From Gammaproteobacteria bacterium (lineage in GTDB: Bacteria > Pseudomonadota > Gammaproteobacteria > Pseudomonadales > JAUIET01): 64,000 nt of DNA. Shown piece by piece: positions 51,511-61,245 of the stretch. A model generated the notes under the pieces. The model had not been told where the DNA came from and ran no database searches. It worked only from the letters and a program-made list of their open reading frames with translations. Each line of letters opens with the position of its first letter. Within the stretch, counting starts at the first letter, position 1. The stretch covers positions 22,190-86,189 of the forward strand of contig JAUIHW010000013.1 in assembly GCA_030431775.1 (NCBI GenBank), given 5' to 3'. The position numbers were made by a program, and so were the translations under genes.

Positions 51511-52732
51511 CGTCTTCCAAGCCGTAGGCGCCGTTTTCCAATGCCTTGACGATTTCCAATGGCTGACCGTGCCGATCTTCAGTCTGGGTCAGTAAGTTGA
51601 TATAGGTTTGAGATTGAACCGGTTGCTTGTTCTCATCGAGCAACAGCAGAATCTTGGGACGCAAGCGTCGACGGCGATACTCGGCAACAACCGTCCCCAC
51701 CTGACCGGAGCTCAACTCAACCAGAGTACCTACCGGATAAACACCCATGGCCTGAATAAACTCTTCCACAAGCTCACTCTGAAAGTCTTTATTGCGCAGC
51801 TCATACAGCAGAGCGATCGCATCACTGGGTGATCGAGCCGGCGCGTACGGCCGACAAGTGGTTACCGCATCGTAGCAATCCGCTATCGCGACAATGCGCG
51901 CGAAGATGGGGATTTCATTGGCCTGCAAACCATTTGGGTAACCAGATCCATCATAGCGTTCATGGTGGCTGGCTATGATCGACATGACACTTTCGTCCAG
52001 TCCTGCGGTCTTTCTGGCTATCTCAAGACTCTTGGCGACATGAGTTTTGACATAGGAGAACTCGGATTCGGTTAATTTGGCGGGTTTGTTCAACAGCTCG
52101 TTGGAGATATGAACAGCACCGACATCGGCAACCAGTGCCCCCATGGCTATGTTTTTAATATCGATGGGCGGCAAGCCCAGCTGCCGACCCAAGGCAGCAG
52201 CCCAAATCGACATTCCCATTGCGTGGTCGTGCAGGTAATCACTCTTGCGTTTCATCTGCCGCAACAGCATGCAGGCATCCGGGTTGCGAACGATAGACCG
52301 GACCAATTTGTTGACCGTCTCGTTCACATCTTTGATATTGATTGTGGTGGTGCGGCGGAAGTCTTCATAGAAGCGCTTTACGTTGGCTTCATAGTCTTCG
52401 TACAGGCGCGTAGCGTCGGGGATCTCCTCGTCAAAAGAGCGCAAGTCCTGATAGACGAACAGCTTTTTACGCGGTAGCTCTCGCTTGATCGCCTCACGAC
52501 CGGTAGCGCGCCGGCGCGCGATCGTGGTTTGCCGGCGTACCGATTTGCCGCTGTCGACCACAACGTTCTGGCACAGCTCGTTCAACAGTTTGAGCTGTTC
52601 AGGTTCGCTGACCACAAAGCCCTGCACCAAAAATGGTGTTTCCAGCCACGGCCGATCAAGTTCGGCAACGAACATGCCGTACTCCAGTTCTTTCGCTGGG
52701 ATTTTTACAAACTGGCTGGCCAAAAAAACCAC
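51494..52732 (-). CDS. DUF3391 / HD-GYP protein with degenerate HD dyad
   Basis: A 412-residue protein. The N-terminal DUF3391 domain starts KIPAKELEYGMFVAELDRPW. The C-terminal HD-GYP domain has HDHAMGMSIWAAALGRQLGL, then LVADVGAVHI where active members have LHDIGKI, then KTHV, SHHERYDGSGYPNGL and IADCYDA. The first His of the HD dyad and the following Lys are replaced by Ala, while the GYP part is intact. Hydrolysis of c-di-GMP is doubtful and binding or partner recognition more likely. It is coupled to the GGDEF-EAL gene by a 17-bp overlap, pairing two proteins that each have one broken domain. Confidence 0.9.
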   Translation of the reverse strand: MVFLASQFVKIPAKELEYGMFVAELDRPWLETPFLVQGFVVSEPEQLKLLNELCQNVVVDSGKSVRRQTTIARRRATGREAIKRELPRKKLFVYQDLRSFDEEIPDATRLYEDYEANVKRFYEDFRRTTTINIKDVNETVNKLVRSIVRNPDACMLLRQMKRKSDYLHDHAMGMSIWAAALGRQLGLPPIDIKNIAMGALVADVGAVHISNELLNKPAKLTESEFSYVKTHVAKSLEIARKTAGLDESVMSIIASHHERYDGSGYPNGLQANEIPIFARIVAIADCYDAVTTCRPYAPARSPSDAIALLYELRNKDFQSELVEEFIQAMGVYPVGTLVELSSGQVGTVVAEYRRRRLRPKILLLLDENKQPVQSQTYINLLTQTEDRHGQPLEIVKALENGAYGLEDDDIFA

Positions 52733-52846
52733 TCCTTGCCACTGGCCGGTTGAGGCGCGTCAATTCCTCGACGCTATTTAACCAGTATAGGAATGAATGG
52801 CATATCCTGGTGTGATCCTAGGAAAATTTCGATGGGTGGTCAGTAC

Positions 52847-53224
52847 TTATAAACGGCTTAGATAAGGGCTAAAAACCAGGCCTGCAATCAGTACCGCGAA
52901 AAGCGCCGCCAGCAGTACCGCTCCGGCCGCTATGTCCTTGGCATACTTGATATTTTCATTGTAATCATCGCTGAGGGCATCGGCCAGGTACTCAAGCGCT
53001 GTGTTCAGCGCTTCACTGACCCAAACCAGCGCCATTGCAAACAGCAGTAACGCCCATTCCAATGCGCTGACCTCAAGCATGCCTGCGAGGCCGAGCACAA
53101 AGATACTGGCCAGTAAATGTATCCACGCATTGTGCTCAGAACGCAGCAACGCGACAACCCCAGCAATGGCAAAAGCGAAGCTTTGAACACGCTTGCGGAG
53201 GCTAAATGGCTGTTTTTGCTGCAT
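52847..53224 (-). CDS. dgkA: Diacylglycerol kinase
   Basis: A 125-residue three-helix membrane kinase. SFAFAIAGVVALLRSEHNAWIH has the amphipathic entry helix and the conserved Glu. WVSEALNTALEYLADAL is the DgkA signature (EALNTAIE), and KYAKDIAAGAVLLAAL gives the conserved Lys-Asp with the last helix. It phosphorylates diacylglycerol released by envelope glucan synthesis; the same family includes undecaprenol kinase. It lies 12 bp upstream of nothing on its strand except the peptidase gene, which starts 1.1 kb further up and ends 12 bp before it, so the two may be co-transcribed. Confidence 0.93.
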   Translation of the reverse strand: MQQKQPFSLRKRVQSFAFAIAGVVALLRSEHNAWIHLLASIFVLGLAGMLEVSALEWALLLFAMALVWVSEALNTALEYLADALSDDYNENIKYAKDIAAGAVLLAALFAVLIAGLVFSPYLSRL

Positions 53225-54290
53225 AAGCGTATTGTGTCACGGCGCTCTGGCCGCGTCTGTGAGGTTTTGCAGCCGCTGCAGGCGCTCTTCGGGGGCTAAC
53301 TGGCCAAGCTTCTTGACCTGCGTATAAAAAACACCCAAATCTTGAGAGCTTTTTTTCAGTAATTGCTGGAATGCCTCCACCCACTGAAAATAACTTTGTA
53401 CAGGCACCAGGCTGGCGTTGTTGTGGATGTTGGCGTAGCGCCTGGCAAACACCTTTGACGGGCCACCGTTGTGTGCTCTGCTGCGAAATTGGCTGAATAA
53501 TTTTTCCTTGCGCTGGCGTTTGTCGACCACGCTAATATAAGGGTTGGAATACAGGGCTGACAGCTGTTTGCGAAACGCCGCCACGTCGGAGACAAAGGCC
53601 TCTCTCTGGGAGTATTTGTCCAGATAGTCCTGTAATTCCTCGCCTTCGTTGCGCCAGCCCAACCAGCGTTTAACCGCCGCAATTTCCACGGCCGTTGCAA
53701 AGCTTTCATTGAATGCGGTGTCATCACGAATGTACACCTGCTTGTGAGCGAGTTCGTGAAAAATTAACCCTGCCAGGTGGGTATCCGGCAGTTCAACAAA
53801 GGTACTGAGAACCGGGTCAGCAAACCAGCCTAACGTGGAATACGCCTTAACCCCACCGATGTGTGTGTCGTAACCCTGTGCCTGCAGGCGATTCGCAGCC
53901 GCTGTTGCCGCTTTGCGGGAAAAGAAGCCCCGGTAGTGGGCACAACCTATCAGCGGGTAGCACCACTGCTTTGCCTGCGTCGAAAGCTCCTGGGCAGCAA
54001 AGACATTCCAGACCACGAAGTTGTCATCTACTGGCCGGTGCAGGTCGGCGAAGCTCGAGTAACTGCGACCAACCGGCAGCGCCAGCGCTTCATTCGCAAA
54101 CTGACGCACTTCTTTTACCAGTTCTAGCTTTGCGGCCACTGCGGCCGGCGTTGCTGAGTCCAGCAGCGTCTTCTCGAGCGAGCGCCGCTTGAGCAACACA
54201 TCCATTTGTCCCCCAATCGCCTGGCTGTAAAAAGTCAGCGTGCTGCAGGCTGGCAGAAAGGCCAGCAACACCAGCGCAGCAACCAGTGGC

Positions 54291-55276
<986 letters not shown>

Positions 55277-55633
55277 CTAACCCAGCAGGTCAAGTACGTT
55301 TTCCGGCGGGCGACCAACAACGGCCGCACCATCCTCACGAATAATGATTGGCCGTTCAATCAGCTTTGGGTGCTTCGCCATGGCTGCCAGCAACTCTGAG
55401 TCCCCCAAGGCATTATCACCAAGGCCAAGCGCCTTGTATTCAGCCTCACCTTTACGCAGCAGCTCGCGAGGCTCGCGCCCGAGTGAGCGCAAAATAGTGC
55501 TTAGCTCAGCGACTGTTGGCGGGTTTTCCAAATACAACCTGATGTCCGGGTCAACTCCCTGCTCCTGAAGCAGGCCCAGAGCCTGGCGGGATTTCGAACA
55601 ACGTGGGTTATGAAATATCGTGAATTTACTCAT
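55277..55633 (-). CDS. arsC: ArsC-family reductase
   Basis: A 118-residue glutaredoxin-fold protein. HNPRCSKSRQALGLL carries the catalytic Cys of glutaredoxin-dependent arsenate reductases. LGREPRELLRKGEAEYKALGL and HPKLIERPIIIREDGAAVVGRPPE contain the arginines that hold arsenate. No arsenic-resistance partner (ArsB, ArsR) is nearby, so this may be a YfgD-type housekeeping homologue rather than a resistance gene. It is the first gene of the run arsC-wrbA-DUF2069-peptidase, with a 177-bp divergent region towards yihY. Confidence 0.9.
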   Translation of the reverse strand: MSKFTIFHNPRCSKSRQALGLLQEQGVDPDIRLYLENPPTVAELSTILRSLGREPRELLRKGEAEYKALGLGDNALGDSELLAAMAKHPKLIERPIIIREDGAAVVGRPPENVLDLLG

Positions 55634-55810
55634 GTAGGGTCTAGGGCAGTTTTAATCGCGCGTATTATAACCGCAGCCGGTACAGCACTCATAGATAGTT
55701 GCGAATTCAGTGGTCAGAGCAATCCTCTTTGAACTTCACCGGAGAGTAGCGCCAGCAGCTGATATAATTAGCTAATACAATACTCGCAATCGCTTACAGA
55801 CGACCCCAGC

Positions 55811-57136
55811 ATGACGACGCCGGATAACTCCGCACAACAGCACCCCTGGCTGCGCCGCGCCTTGGAAGCCCTCAGTTTCTGTCAGTATGTGGTTCGCCGT
55901 TTCCTCGATGACGGCTGTATGCAGAACGCAGCCGCACTGACGTTCATGACCCTGATTGCCCTGGTGCCGTTGATGACTGTGGGTTTCGCGATGTTCTCCG
56001 CGGTTCCTGCCTTTGAGCAATTTGGCGACACTGTTCAATCCTTTGTCTTCCGGCATTTTGTCCCCAGCTCCGGCTCAGAAGTACAGGAATATCTGAACGA
56101 GTTTTCCGAACGTGCCCGCAGTTTGACGGTATTGGGCATTGCCATTCTGGCAATCGCCGCCTATACGACACTTCGAAATATTGAAAAATCATTCAACCGG
56201 ATCTGGCGAACCCGGCAGCATCGCCAGGGGCTGAGCACATTTCTGCTGTACTGGGCCATTCTCAGCCTGGGTCCAATTGCACTGGGCGCAGGTCTGGCCA
56301 TGACAACTTATCTGAAAGTGTTTGTCAGCGATTATGATCTTCTGGGTGTGCTGCCATACACTTTTAAGTACCTGCCATGGGTGCTTACGTCCCTCACTTT
56401 TACCTTGTTGTTCTTCGCAGTACCAAATTGCAAAGTACCACTTCGTCATGCGGCCATTGGTGGCTTTCTAGCCGGAGCTTGCTTCGAGATAGCGAAAAAT
56501 CTGTTTGCAACCTTTGTCTCCAATTCGAGCTACCAACAGATTTACGGCACCTTCGTAACCATCCCGCTCTTTTTGCTGTGGCTGCAGTTCAGTTGGCTAC
56601 TGCTGCTCAGCGGAGCAGAAATTGTAAGGGCTTTATCAAGCTATCACAGTCGTTATTCCCAACAGCACCCTGATCTAATCGTTGCCACACAGTTACTGCG
56701 TCAGTTTTGGATGCGCCAGCGGCGCGGCGACAGTATTGATGAGGAATTTTTTGTTGAATCCAACTGGCTGTTCGGTCGCTCCGTACACCGCGAACAGTGG
56801 GAACGACTGCGCAATCTTTTGCTGAAACACAAGATCGTGACCGTCACCGAGAATGATGATTATATTCTCAGCCGCGATCTCAGCTATCTGACCTTATGGG
56901 ATTTGCAAATGATAGTGAACAAGAATCTGCGATCCCTTTACGCAGATGGGCAATTGGACGAAACGGCGTCGGCCCGTTTCGAGCGTGAGCAGGCATGGTA
57001 CGGCGAATTGATGCGGCTCGTTCGAGGACAGCAACAGGCATCAGAAAAGAACTTTGCAATCAGCCTGGCGGATTTATTCACGCTGTCCAAACCGGCTGAA
57101 GAGGAGGCGCCAAATGCGCTCGCTCCTGTTAACTAG
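55811..57136 (+). CDS. YihY/UPF0761 family inner membrane protein
   Basis: A 441-residue protein of the YihY (once called RNase BN) family, with six membrane segments in the first 280 residues. NAAALTFMTLIALVPLMTV, TLRNIEKSFNRIW, LGPIALGAGLAM and NCKVPLRHAAIGGFLAGACFEIAK are the family blocks. The C-terminal 150 residues form a soluble winged-helix-like region (LLRQFWMRQRRGDSIDEEFF). The RNase assignment for YihY was withdrawn; the real function is unknown, probably envelope related. Its last 23 bp overlap the start of the TlpA-like gene, so the two are coupled. Confidence 0.9.
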   Translation: MTTPDNSAQQHPWLRRALEALSFCQYVVRRFLDDGCMQNAAALTFMTLIALVPLMTVGFAMFSAVPAFEQFGDTVQSFVFRHFVPSSGSEVQEYLNEFSERARSLTVLGIAILAIAAYTTLRNIEKSFNRIWRTRQHRQGLSTFLLYWAILSLGPIALGAGLAMTTYLKVFVSDYDLLGVLPYTFKYLPWVLTSLTFTLLFFAVPNCKVPLRHAAIGGFLAGACFEIAKNLFATFVSNSSYQQIYGTFVTIPLFLLWLQFSWLLLLSGAEIVRALSSYHSRYSQQHPDLIVATQLLRQFWMRQRRGDSIDEEFFVESNWLFGRSVHREQWERLRNLLLKHKIVTVTENDDYILSRDLSYLTLWDLQMIVNKNLRSLYADGQLDETASARFEREQAWYGELMRLVRGQQQASEKNFAISLADLFTLSKPAEEEAPNALAPVN

Positions 57137-57512
57137 TTGCCTGCTTACCCTGCTATTGGCTTGCAGCCCGGAATCTCCAAAGACTGACTGGCTGGTGGTT
57201 AATTATTGGGCCACCTGGTGTGCTCCATGCCGTGAGGAAATTCCGGAGCTGAACCGGCTGGCAGCAGAACAACAGCAGCTGCTGCAGGTTCGCGGTGTCA
57301 ATTTTGATGCGCCAACCGGTGAGTTGGCCGCTCAGCAAGAGCGGGAGATGGGGGTGGAGTTCCCGACCATCAGCGACAGAGAAGCCAGCGCCCTTGGCCT
57401 GAAAAAGCCAATGGTGCTTCCTGCGACTTTTGTACTATACCGTGGTGAACTGGTGCAAGAGCTGCGCGGGCCACAAACCTACGAGTCTATAATGGCGGTC
57501 ATTGAGCAGTAA
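57114..57512 (+). CDS. TlpA-like thioredoxin lipoprotein
   Basis: 132 residues from ATG 57114, which has GGAGG 7 bp upstream. LLLTSCLLTLLLACSPE is a lipoprotein signal. VVNYWATWCAPCREEIPELN holds the WCAPC redox motif, and VLPATFVLYRGELVQELRGPQ contains the cis-Pro loop. It is a periplasmic thiol-disulfide reductase of the TlpA/ResA kind, perhaps for cytochrome c or other cysteine proteins. An in-frame start 60 bp upstream (57054) would lie deep inside yihY and lose the signal position. It is convergent with hda across 50 bp. Confidence 0.9.
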   Translation: MRSLLLTSCLLTLLLACSPESPKTDWLVVNYWATWCAPCREEIPELNRLAAEQQQLLQVRGVNFDAPTGELAAQQEREMGVEFPTISDREASALGLKKPMVLPATFVLYRGELVQELRGPQTYESIMAVIEQ

Positions 57513-57562
57513 AATGGCTCTCCATCGCGAGGCGCAACAGCGGCCGTAGATTTCGACTGTCG

Positions 57563-58258
57563 TTACCAGCCCATTGTTTGCCTGACCAAAGGGATACTCG
57601 GTTGCCGACGCTCACCCAGCGCAGCACTGTCCAGCAGCTCAACCACCTCTACCAGGGCCCGCAGGTCGCGACGTGAGCGACGAAGAATGTACTCGGCCAC
57701 CTGTTGGTTTATCTCCATGCCCAGATTAGCAGCGCGTAACTTAAGGCAGGCAAGCTTGTCTTGATCATCCAGAGACTGCAATCTGTACACCACCGAAGCG
57801 CCCAGACGGGAGCCAAGATCCCTTAAGGAGAACCGAACATTGCGCGGCGCGGTCGACGCTGAAAACAACACACGCTGCTGTTGTTGAGCACCACGATTAT
57901 ACAAATGAAACAGGGCCTCCTCCCAATCAGCACGCCCTGCTATTGCATCGACATCGTCAATGCATAAAACATCGATGACCTCCAGTCCATCAAGAACTTC
58001 CGGGCCAGCCGTAGCCAGCAAACTTCGCACCGGTAGATACACGCTACTGCAGTCATTGGCCTGGGCATGTTGGCTGGTCGCCTCCAGCAAATGAGAACGG
58101 CCGGACTGTGGCGCACCGTGCACATAGACGGTTCTGACCTGTTCGGACAGCGGAAATGTTCGCAACAGCTTCAGCAATTCAGTATTGCCATCGCCGGCAT
58201 AGAAATTTTCGAAGTCGCAGTGATCGCGAAACGGAATACTAAGGCCTAACTGCTTCAA
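57563..58258 (-). CDS. hda: DnaA regulatory inactivator Hda
   Basis: A 231-residue AAA+ protein related to the central domain of DnaA. FENFYAGDGNTELL is the N-terminal family block; QLGLSIPF at the N-terminus is the beta-clamp-binding motif. VHGAPQSGRSHLL is the Walker A region, VLCIDDVDAI the Walker B and GSRLGASVVYRL the sensor region with the Arg finger. With the clamp it promotes hydrolysis of ATP on DnaA and so limits re-initiation. It lies 9 bp after perM; the order DUF2066-perM-hda opposite purM is conserved in many gammaproteobacteria. Confidence 0.94.
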   Translation of the reverse strand: MKQLGLSIPFRDHCDFENFYAGDGNTELLKLLRTFPLSEQVRTVYVHGAPQSGRSHLLEATSQHAQANDCSSVYLPVRSLLATAGPEVLDGLEVIDVLCIDDVDAIAGRADWEEALFHLYNRGAQQQQRVLFSASTAPRNVRFSLRDLGSRLGASVVYRLQSLDDQDKLACLKLRAANLGMEINQQVAEYILRRSRRDLRALVEVVELLDSAALGERRQPSIPLVRQTMGW

Positions 58259-58267
58259 CGCCGACCT

Positions 58268-59362
58268 TTAAACGTGTTCTTCTTTCGATTGACCGGACGC
58301 ATGGTAAATTGCGCTGTTTTTGTACTCACGGTGCATATGACGCAGAACAACCATAATTACCGCGGCAACCGGTAATGCCAGCAAAACACCGACAAAGCCG
58401 GCCAACTGGCCACCGGCAAGAATCGCGAAAATCACGGCGACCGGGTGCAAGCCAATACGATCACCCACCAACAAAGGTGTCAGAATCATCCCTTCAAGCG
58501 CTTGTCCAATTGCAAACACCGCCGCAACACCCAACAAATGCATGATGTCACCATACTGGACCAGTGCGGCAATACTGGCTGCCACGATACCAACAATAAA
58601 GCCCAGATAAGGCACAATACTGGCCAAGCCCGCCAGCTTGCCAAGCAACAAGGCAAGGTCAATGCCGACCAACATCAAGCCGGCCGTGTAGATGACACCG
58701 AGCAAAAACATAATCAGCAACTGGCCGCGCAAAAAGGCGCTCAGCACACTGTCCGACTCCTGAGCCAGCGCAACCACGGTTGGCTCAATTTTCCGCGGCA
58801 GGCTGTCACGAATTTTTTCCATCATGACATCCCAATCGCGAAGCAAATAAAACGCCACGACCGGAATCAGCGCAAGGTTGGCTATCCAGCCCAAAAACGC
58901 CAGGCTTGATGAGGTAATTGATTGCATTACTTTGGTGGCAATACCACCCGCCTTTTGCCAATGGGACGCGATGATGCGTTTCGCTTCATCCAGTGGTAAC
59001 TCGTATTGCGGAATATTGAAGGTATTGCCCAGCCAGGGCAGGGCCACGGTCTGAAACCATTCCAATGTTGCTGGCAGGCGCCCGATCATGGCATCCAGTT
59101 GCCGACCCAGCAGCGGAACCAGCAACACCAGCACCAGCACCAGCAAGGCCGTCATAATAACGAATACCAGGGCCACAGCCGAGGTCCGCCCCAGCCCCCA
59201 GTCTTCAAAGCGATCCGCCATGGGGTCACCGAGATAGGCGCACAAAACACCAACCAAAAAGGGTGCAAGAATCGGCTGCAGCAGGTACACGAGCAGGAAG
59301 AAGAAGGCGATGCAGCCGGCGACGATCCAACGCTGCGAAGTGCTAAGAGTTTCAGTACTCAC
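58268..59362 (-). CDS. perM: AI-2E family transporter (PerM)
   Basis: A 364-residue membrane protein of the UPF0118/AI-2E family. PILAPFLVGVLCAYLGDPMADRFEDWGLGR is the N-terminal block. A central helical region (LDEAKRIIASHWQ) follows, and the C-terminal helices contain VPYLGFIVGIVAASIAALVQYG, GQALEGMILTPLLVGDRIGLHPVAVIFAILAGGQLAGFVGVLLALPVAAVI. Members were proposed to export AI-2 or act as permeases and Na+/H+ antiporters; substrate unknown here. It starts inside the DUF2066 gene with a 4-bp overlap and precedes hda by 9 bp, so the three are one operon. Confidence 0.92.
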   Translation of the reverse strand: MSTETLSTSQRWIVAGCIAFFFLLVYLLQPILAPFLVGVLCAYLGDPMADRFEDWGLGRTSAVALVFVIMTALLVLVLVLLVPLLGRQLDAMIGRLPATLEWFQTVALPWLGNTFNIPQYELPLDEAKRIIASHWQKAGGIATKVMQSITSSSLAFLGWIANLALIPVVAFYLLRDWDVMMEKIRDSLPRKIEPTVVALAQESDSVLSAFLRGQLLIMFLLGVIYTAGLMLVGIDLALLLGKLAGLASIVPYLGFIVGIVAASIAALVQYGDIMHLLGVAAVFAIGQALEGMILTPLLVGDRIGLHPVAVIFAILAGGQLAGFVGVLLALPVAAVIMVVLRHMHREYKNSAIYHASGQSKEEHV

Positions 59363-60456
59363 TGCTCGTTGCCTCGGATCTCATAGCGCAATACGCCAAA
59401 GTTCTGCCCGGAATCCAGCGGCCGCAACAATTTCTGCTCTTGCAGCGCTTGCTCAAATTGCTCCTGCGTCCCTTGCACGTCCACTTCAAAAACAACTTTA
59501 CCCGGGGTGACCTCTATAACGCTGGTATCGCGAACCAGGGCATTCGATTTCAAATGATTCAGCGTGCGACCGTAAGCAGCGAAATCGGTTACCCCAGCAA
59601 CTTCCAGGCGCAGCTTAGCTGACACACCACCCTGAATCTGAACTGAAAACCGGGCCGCCAGAATATCCGCCAAGGAGTTTACGGCGGAGCTGATCAATTG
59701 CTCGGCCGTACCGCGGTTGCAACGCAAGCGCTCGACGTTCGCGGCGTCTAGGTAGATGCAGCGCCCGTTCAACTGGGCTTCGGTGGGTTCATCATCCAAC
59801 GATTCAGAATCTGCCTGATCTACCGAGCGGACCAGACTGACGGCCAATTGGACTTGCTCGGAATACCGTTGCGACGCCCGACGAACCGCATCCACATCCA
59901 ACTGCGCCAGTTCATCGGCTTGCAGTGCATAAGGTGCTTTCGGCCACTTGATCGGCACCCCGCGCCTTGCCATCTCGGCTTCCACCAGCTGGCTGAACTC
60001 AGGCTCCGTTGCCGGCGTTACCATAACCGCCTGTTTATTGTTCTGCTCTCTGAGCGCCAACCAGAGCAACACCGTCGGCCGCCCGGACACCCACATCGGC
60101 AGTTCAGCATGGCGTAACAGGTTTTGCACCAATTCGGGGGTGAATTGCAGCTGAAGTTGCAACGCACCTTCGCTCTCGCGTCGATAGGTATAGCTTTGCA
60201 GATAGCGTTCGGCCACCTGCAAGGCCTGTTGCACGGAATCTGCATAAACTGCGTCAGAACGCCCGGAAAGCCGAATCAGCACCTCGGCCAGCCCCCGCTT
60301 GGCGCCCTGCTGACGGTGTTCAGCCGATTGCGTTTCCACCGGCACCTGAGCCTGATACATAGCGGCACCCACTGCCGCCGAACAGTTCGGCGATACTGCG
60401 GAAACCAGCAGGCAACATACCAAAACCGGAACCACGCGGGTCATAAAGCGCTGCAT
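59359..60456 (-). CDS. DUF2066 exported protein
   Basis: About 365 residues from ATG 60456, which has GGATGG 8 bp upstream; longer starts at 60468 and 60498 exist. The signal peptide is TRVVPVLVCCLLVSAVSPNCSAA. The DUF2066 part starts AAMYQAQVPVETQSAEHRQQGAKRGLAEVLIRLSG and includes GRPTVLLWLALREQ. The C-terminal region (SAKLRLEVAGVTDFAAYGRTLNHLK) looks like a small alpha/beta fold, repeated in part. Periplasmic, function unknown; constant neighbour of perM, hda and purM. Here it is separated from purM by the haem protein and AidB genes. Confidence 0.88.
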   Translation of the reverse strand: MQRFMTRVVPVLVCCLLVSAVSPNCSAAVGAAMYQAQVPVETQSAEHRQQGAKRGLAEVLIRLSGRSDAVYADSVQQALQVAERYLQSYTYRRESEGALQLQLQFTPELVQNLLRHAELPMWVSGRPTVLLWLALREQNNKQAVMVTPATEPEFSQLVEAEMARRGVPIKWPKAPYALQADELAQLDVDAVRRASQRYSEQVQLAVSLVRSVDQADSESLDDEPTEAQLNGRCIYLDAANVERLRCNRGTAEQLISSAVNSLADILAARFSVQIQGGVSAKLRLEVAGVTDFAAYGRTLNHLKSNALVRDTSVIEVTPGKVVFEVDVQGTQEQFEQALQEQKLLRPLDSGQNFGVLRYEIRGNEQ

Positions 60457-60535
60457 AGAATTGCCCATCCCAGATAACTGGCGCATTGTACCAGCCAATG
60501 CAGGTGGGGAGACACACCGGTGTGTCCCTCATTCC

Positions 60536-61135
60536 CTAAGGTCTCGGCTCCCAGACCACGCTGAAGGCGCCACGCAAATCGCCCAGTTGGTAGCCACTTG
60601 CCTGATCATATGGGTAATCCTGCTGCAATTGAGCCCGTATCTCCGGGGCTAAGTCGGCGCCGTGGCAGCTCAGGCACAAGGGCGCGATCCGAATAGCTTT
60701 CATATAACGCTCAGTGCGACCATCGGCCTGAAAAAACTCCAAGCCATTCTGTGCAGAGCTTTGCTGCTGCAGTTGTTGCGAAAATTGCTCAAGAACCTCC
60801 CTCTGCCAGGGCTCCGGCATTCCAGCCGGATTTCGGTGCTGGCGACTGACGCGGCTGATTCTGGCACCACTCTGTCTGGACAATCTGGAAGCTATTCTGG
60901 GCGCCTCATCGCGACACACCTCGATAGCCTTTGCCGGCCCACCCTGTTCCATGGCGGCTAACAAGGCACTTTTTAACTCCCCGGCATACTGCCCGACAAG
61001 CAGTCGGCTGCTGGCCTGTCGATCGTCGCTGGCCGGCTCAGCGTCAACAACGGACACCGTGGCAAGCAGTAGTGCAAAGCTTGTCAAAATGCGCTTAATC
61101 GGTAAACAGGATCGAAACTTCAAATGGAACATCAT
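60536..61135 (-). CDS. DUF3365 (Tll0287-like) exported c-type haem protein
   Basis: A 199-residue protein. The signal peptide region is ILTSFALLLATVSVVDAEP. ALLAAMEQGGPAKAIEVCRDEAPRIA and SRQHRNPAGMPEPWQREVLEQF are blocks of the DUF3365 domain. PLCLSCHGADL near residue 155 is a CxxCH haem c site. Related proteins may sense redox state or ligands; here there is no signalling domain, so it is a free periplasmic haem protein. It is a single gene lying between DUF2066 and the divergent aidB, breaking the usual synteny with purM. Confidence 0.88.
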   Translation of the reverse strand: MMFHLKFRSCLPIKRILTSFALLLATVSVVDAEPASDDRQASSRLLVGQYAGELKSALLAAMEQGGPAKAIEVCRDEAPRIASRLSRQSGARISRVSRQHRNPAGMPEPWQREVLEQFSQQLQQQSSAQNGLEFFQADGRTERYMKAIRIAPLCLSCHGADLAPEIRAQLQQDYPYDQASGYQLGDLRGAFSVVWEPRP

Positions 61136-61245
61136 AAAATCTTAATCGCAATGGCTTGGAACGCCCACTCTACGCCAGAACGAGGACCAGCGCTTGACCC
61201 CGATCAAGCAGGCACAATCCAACAACCCACGCCACAGGATTCACA

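Noticed and set aside
55735..55800. TATAAT upstream of yihY considered as a sigma-70 promoter
   Set aside because: No -35 element lies at 16-18 bp, so the match alone is not enough.
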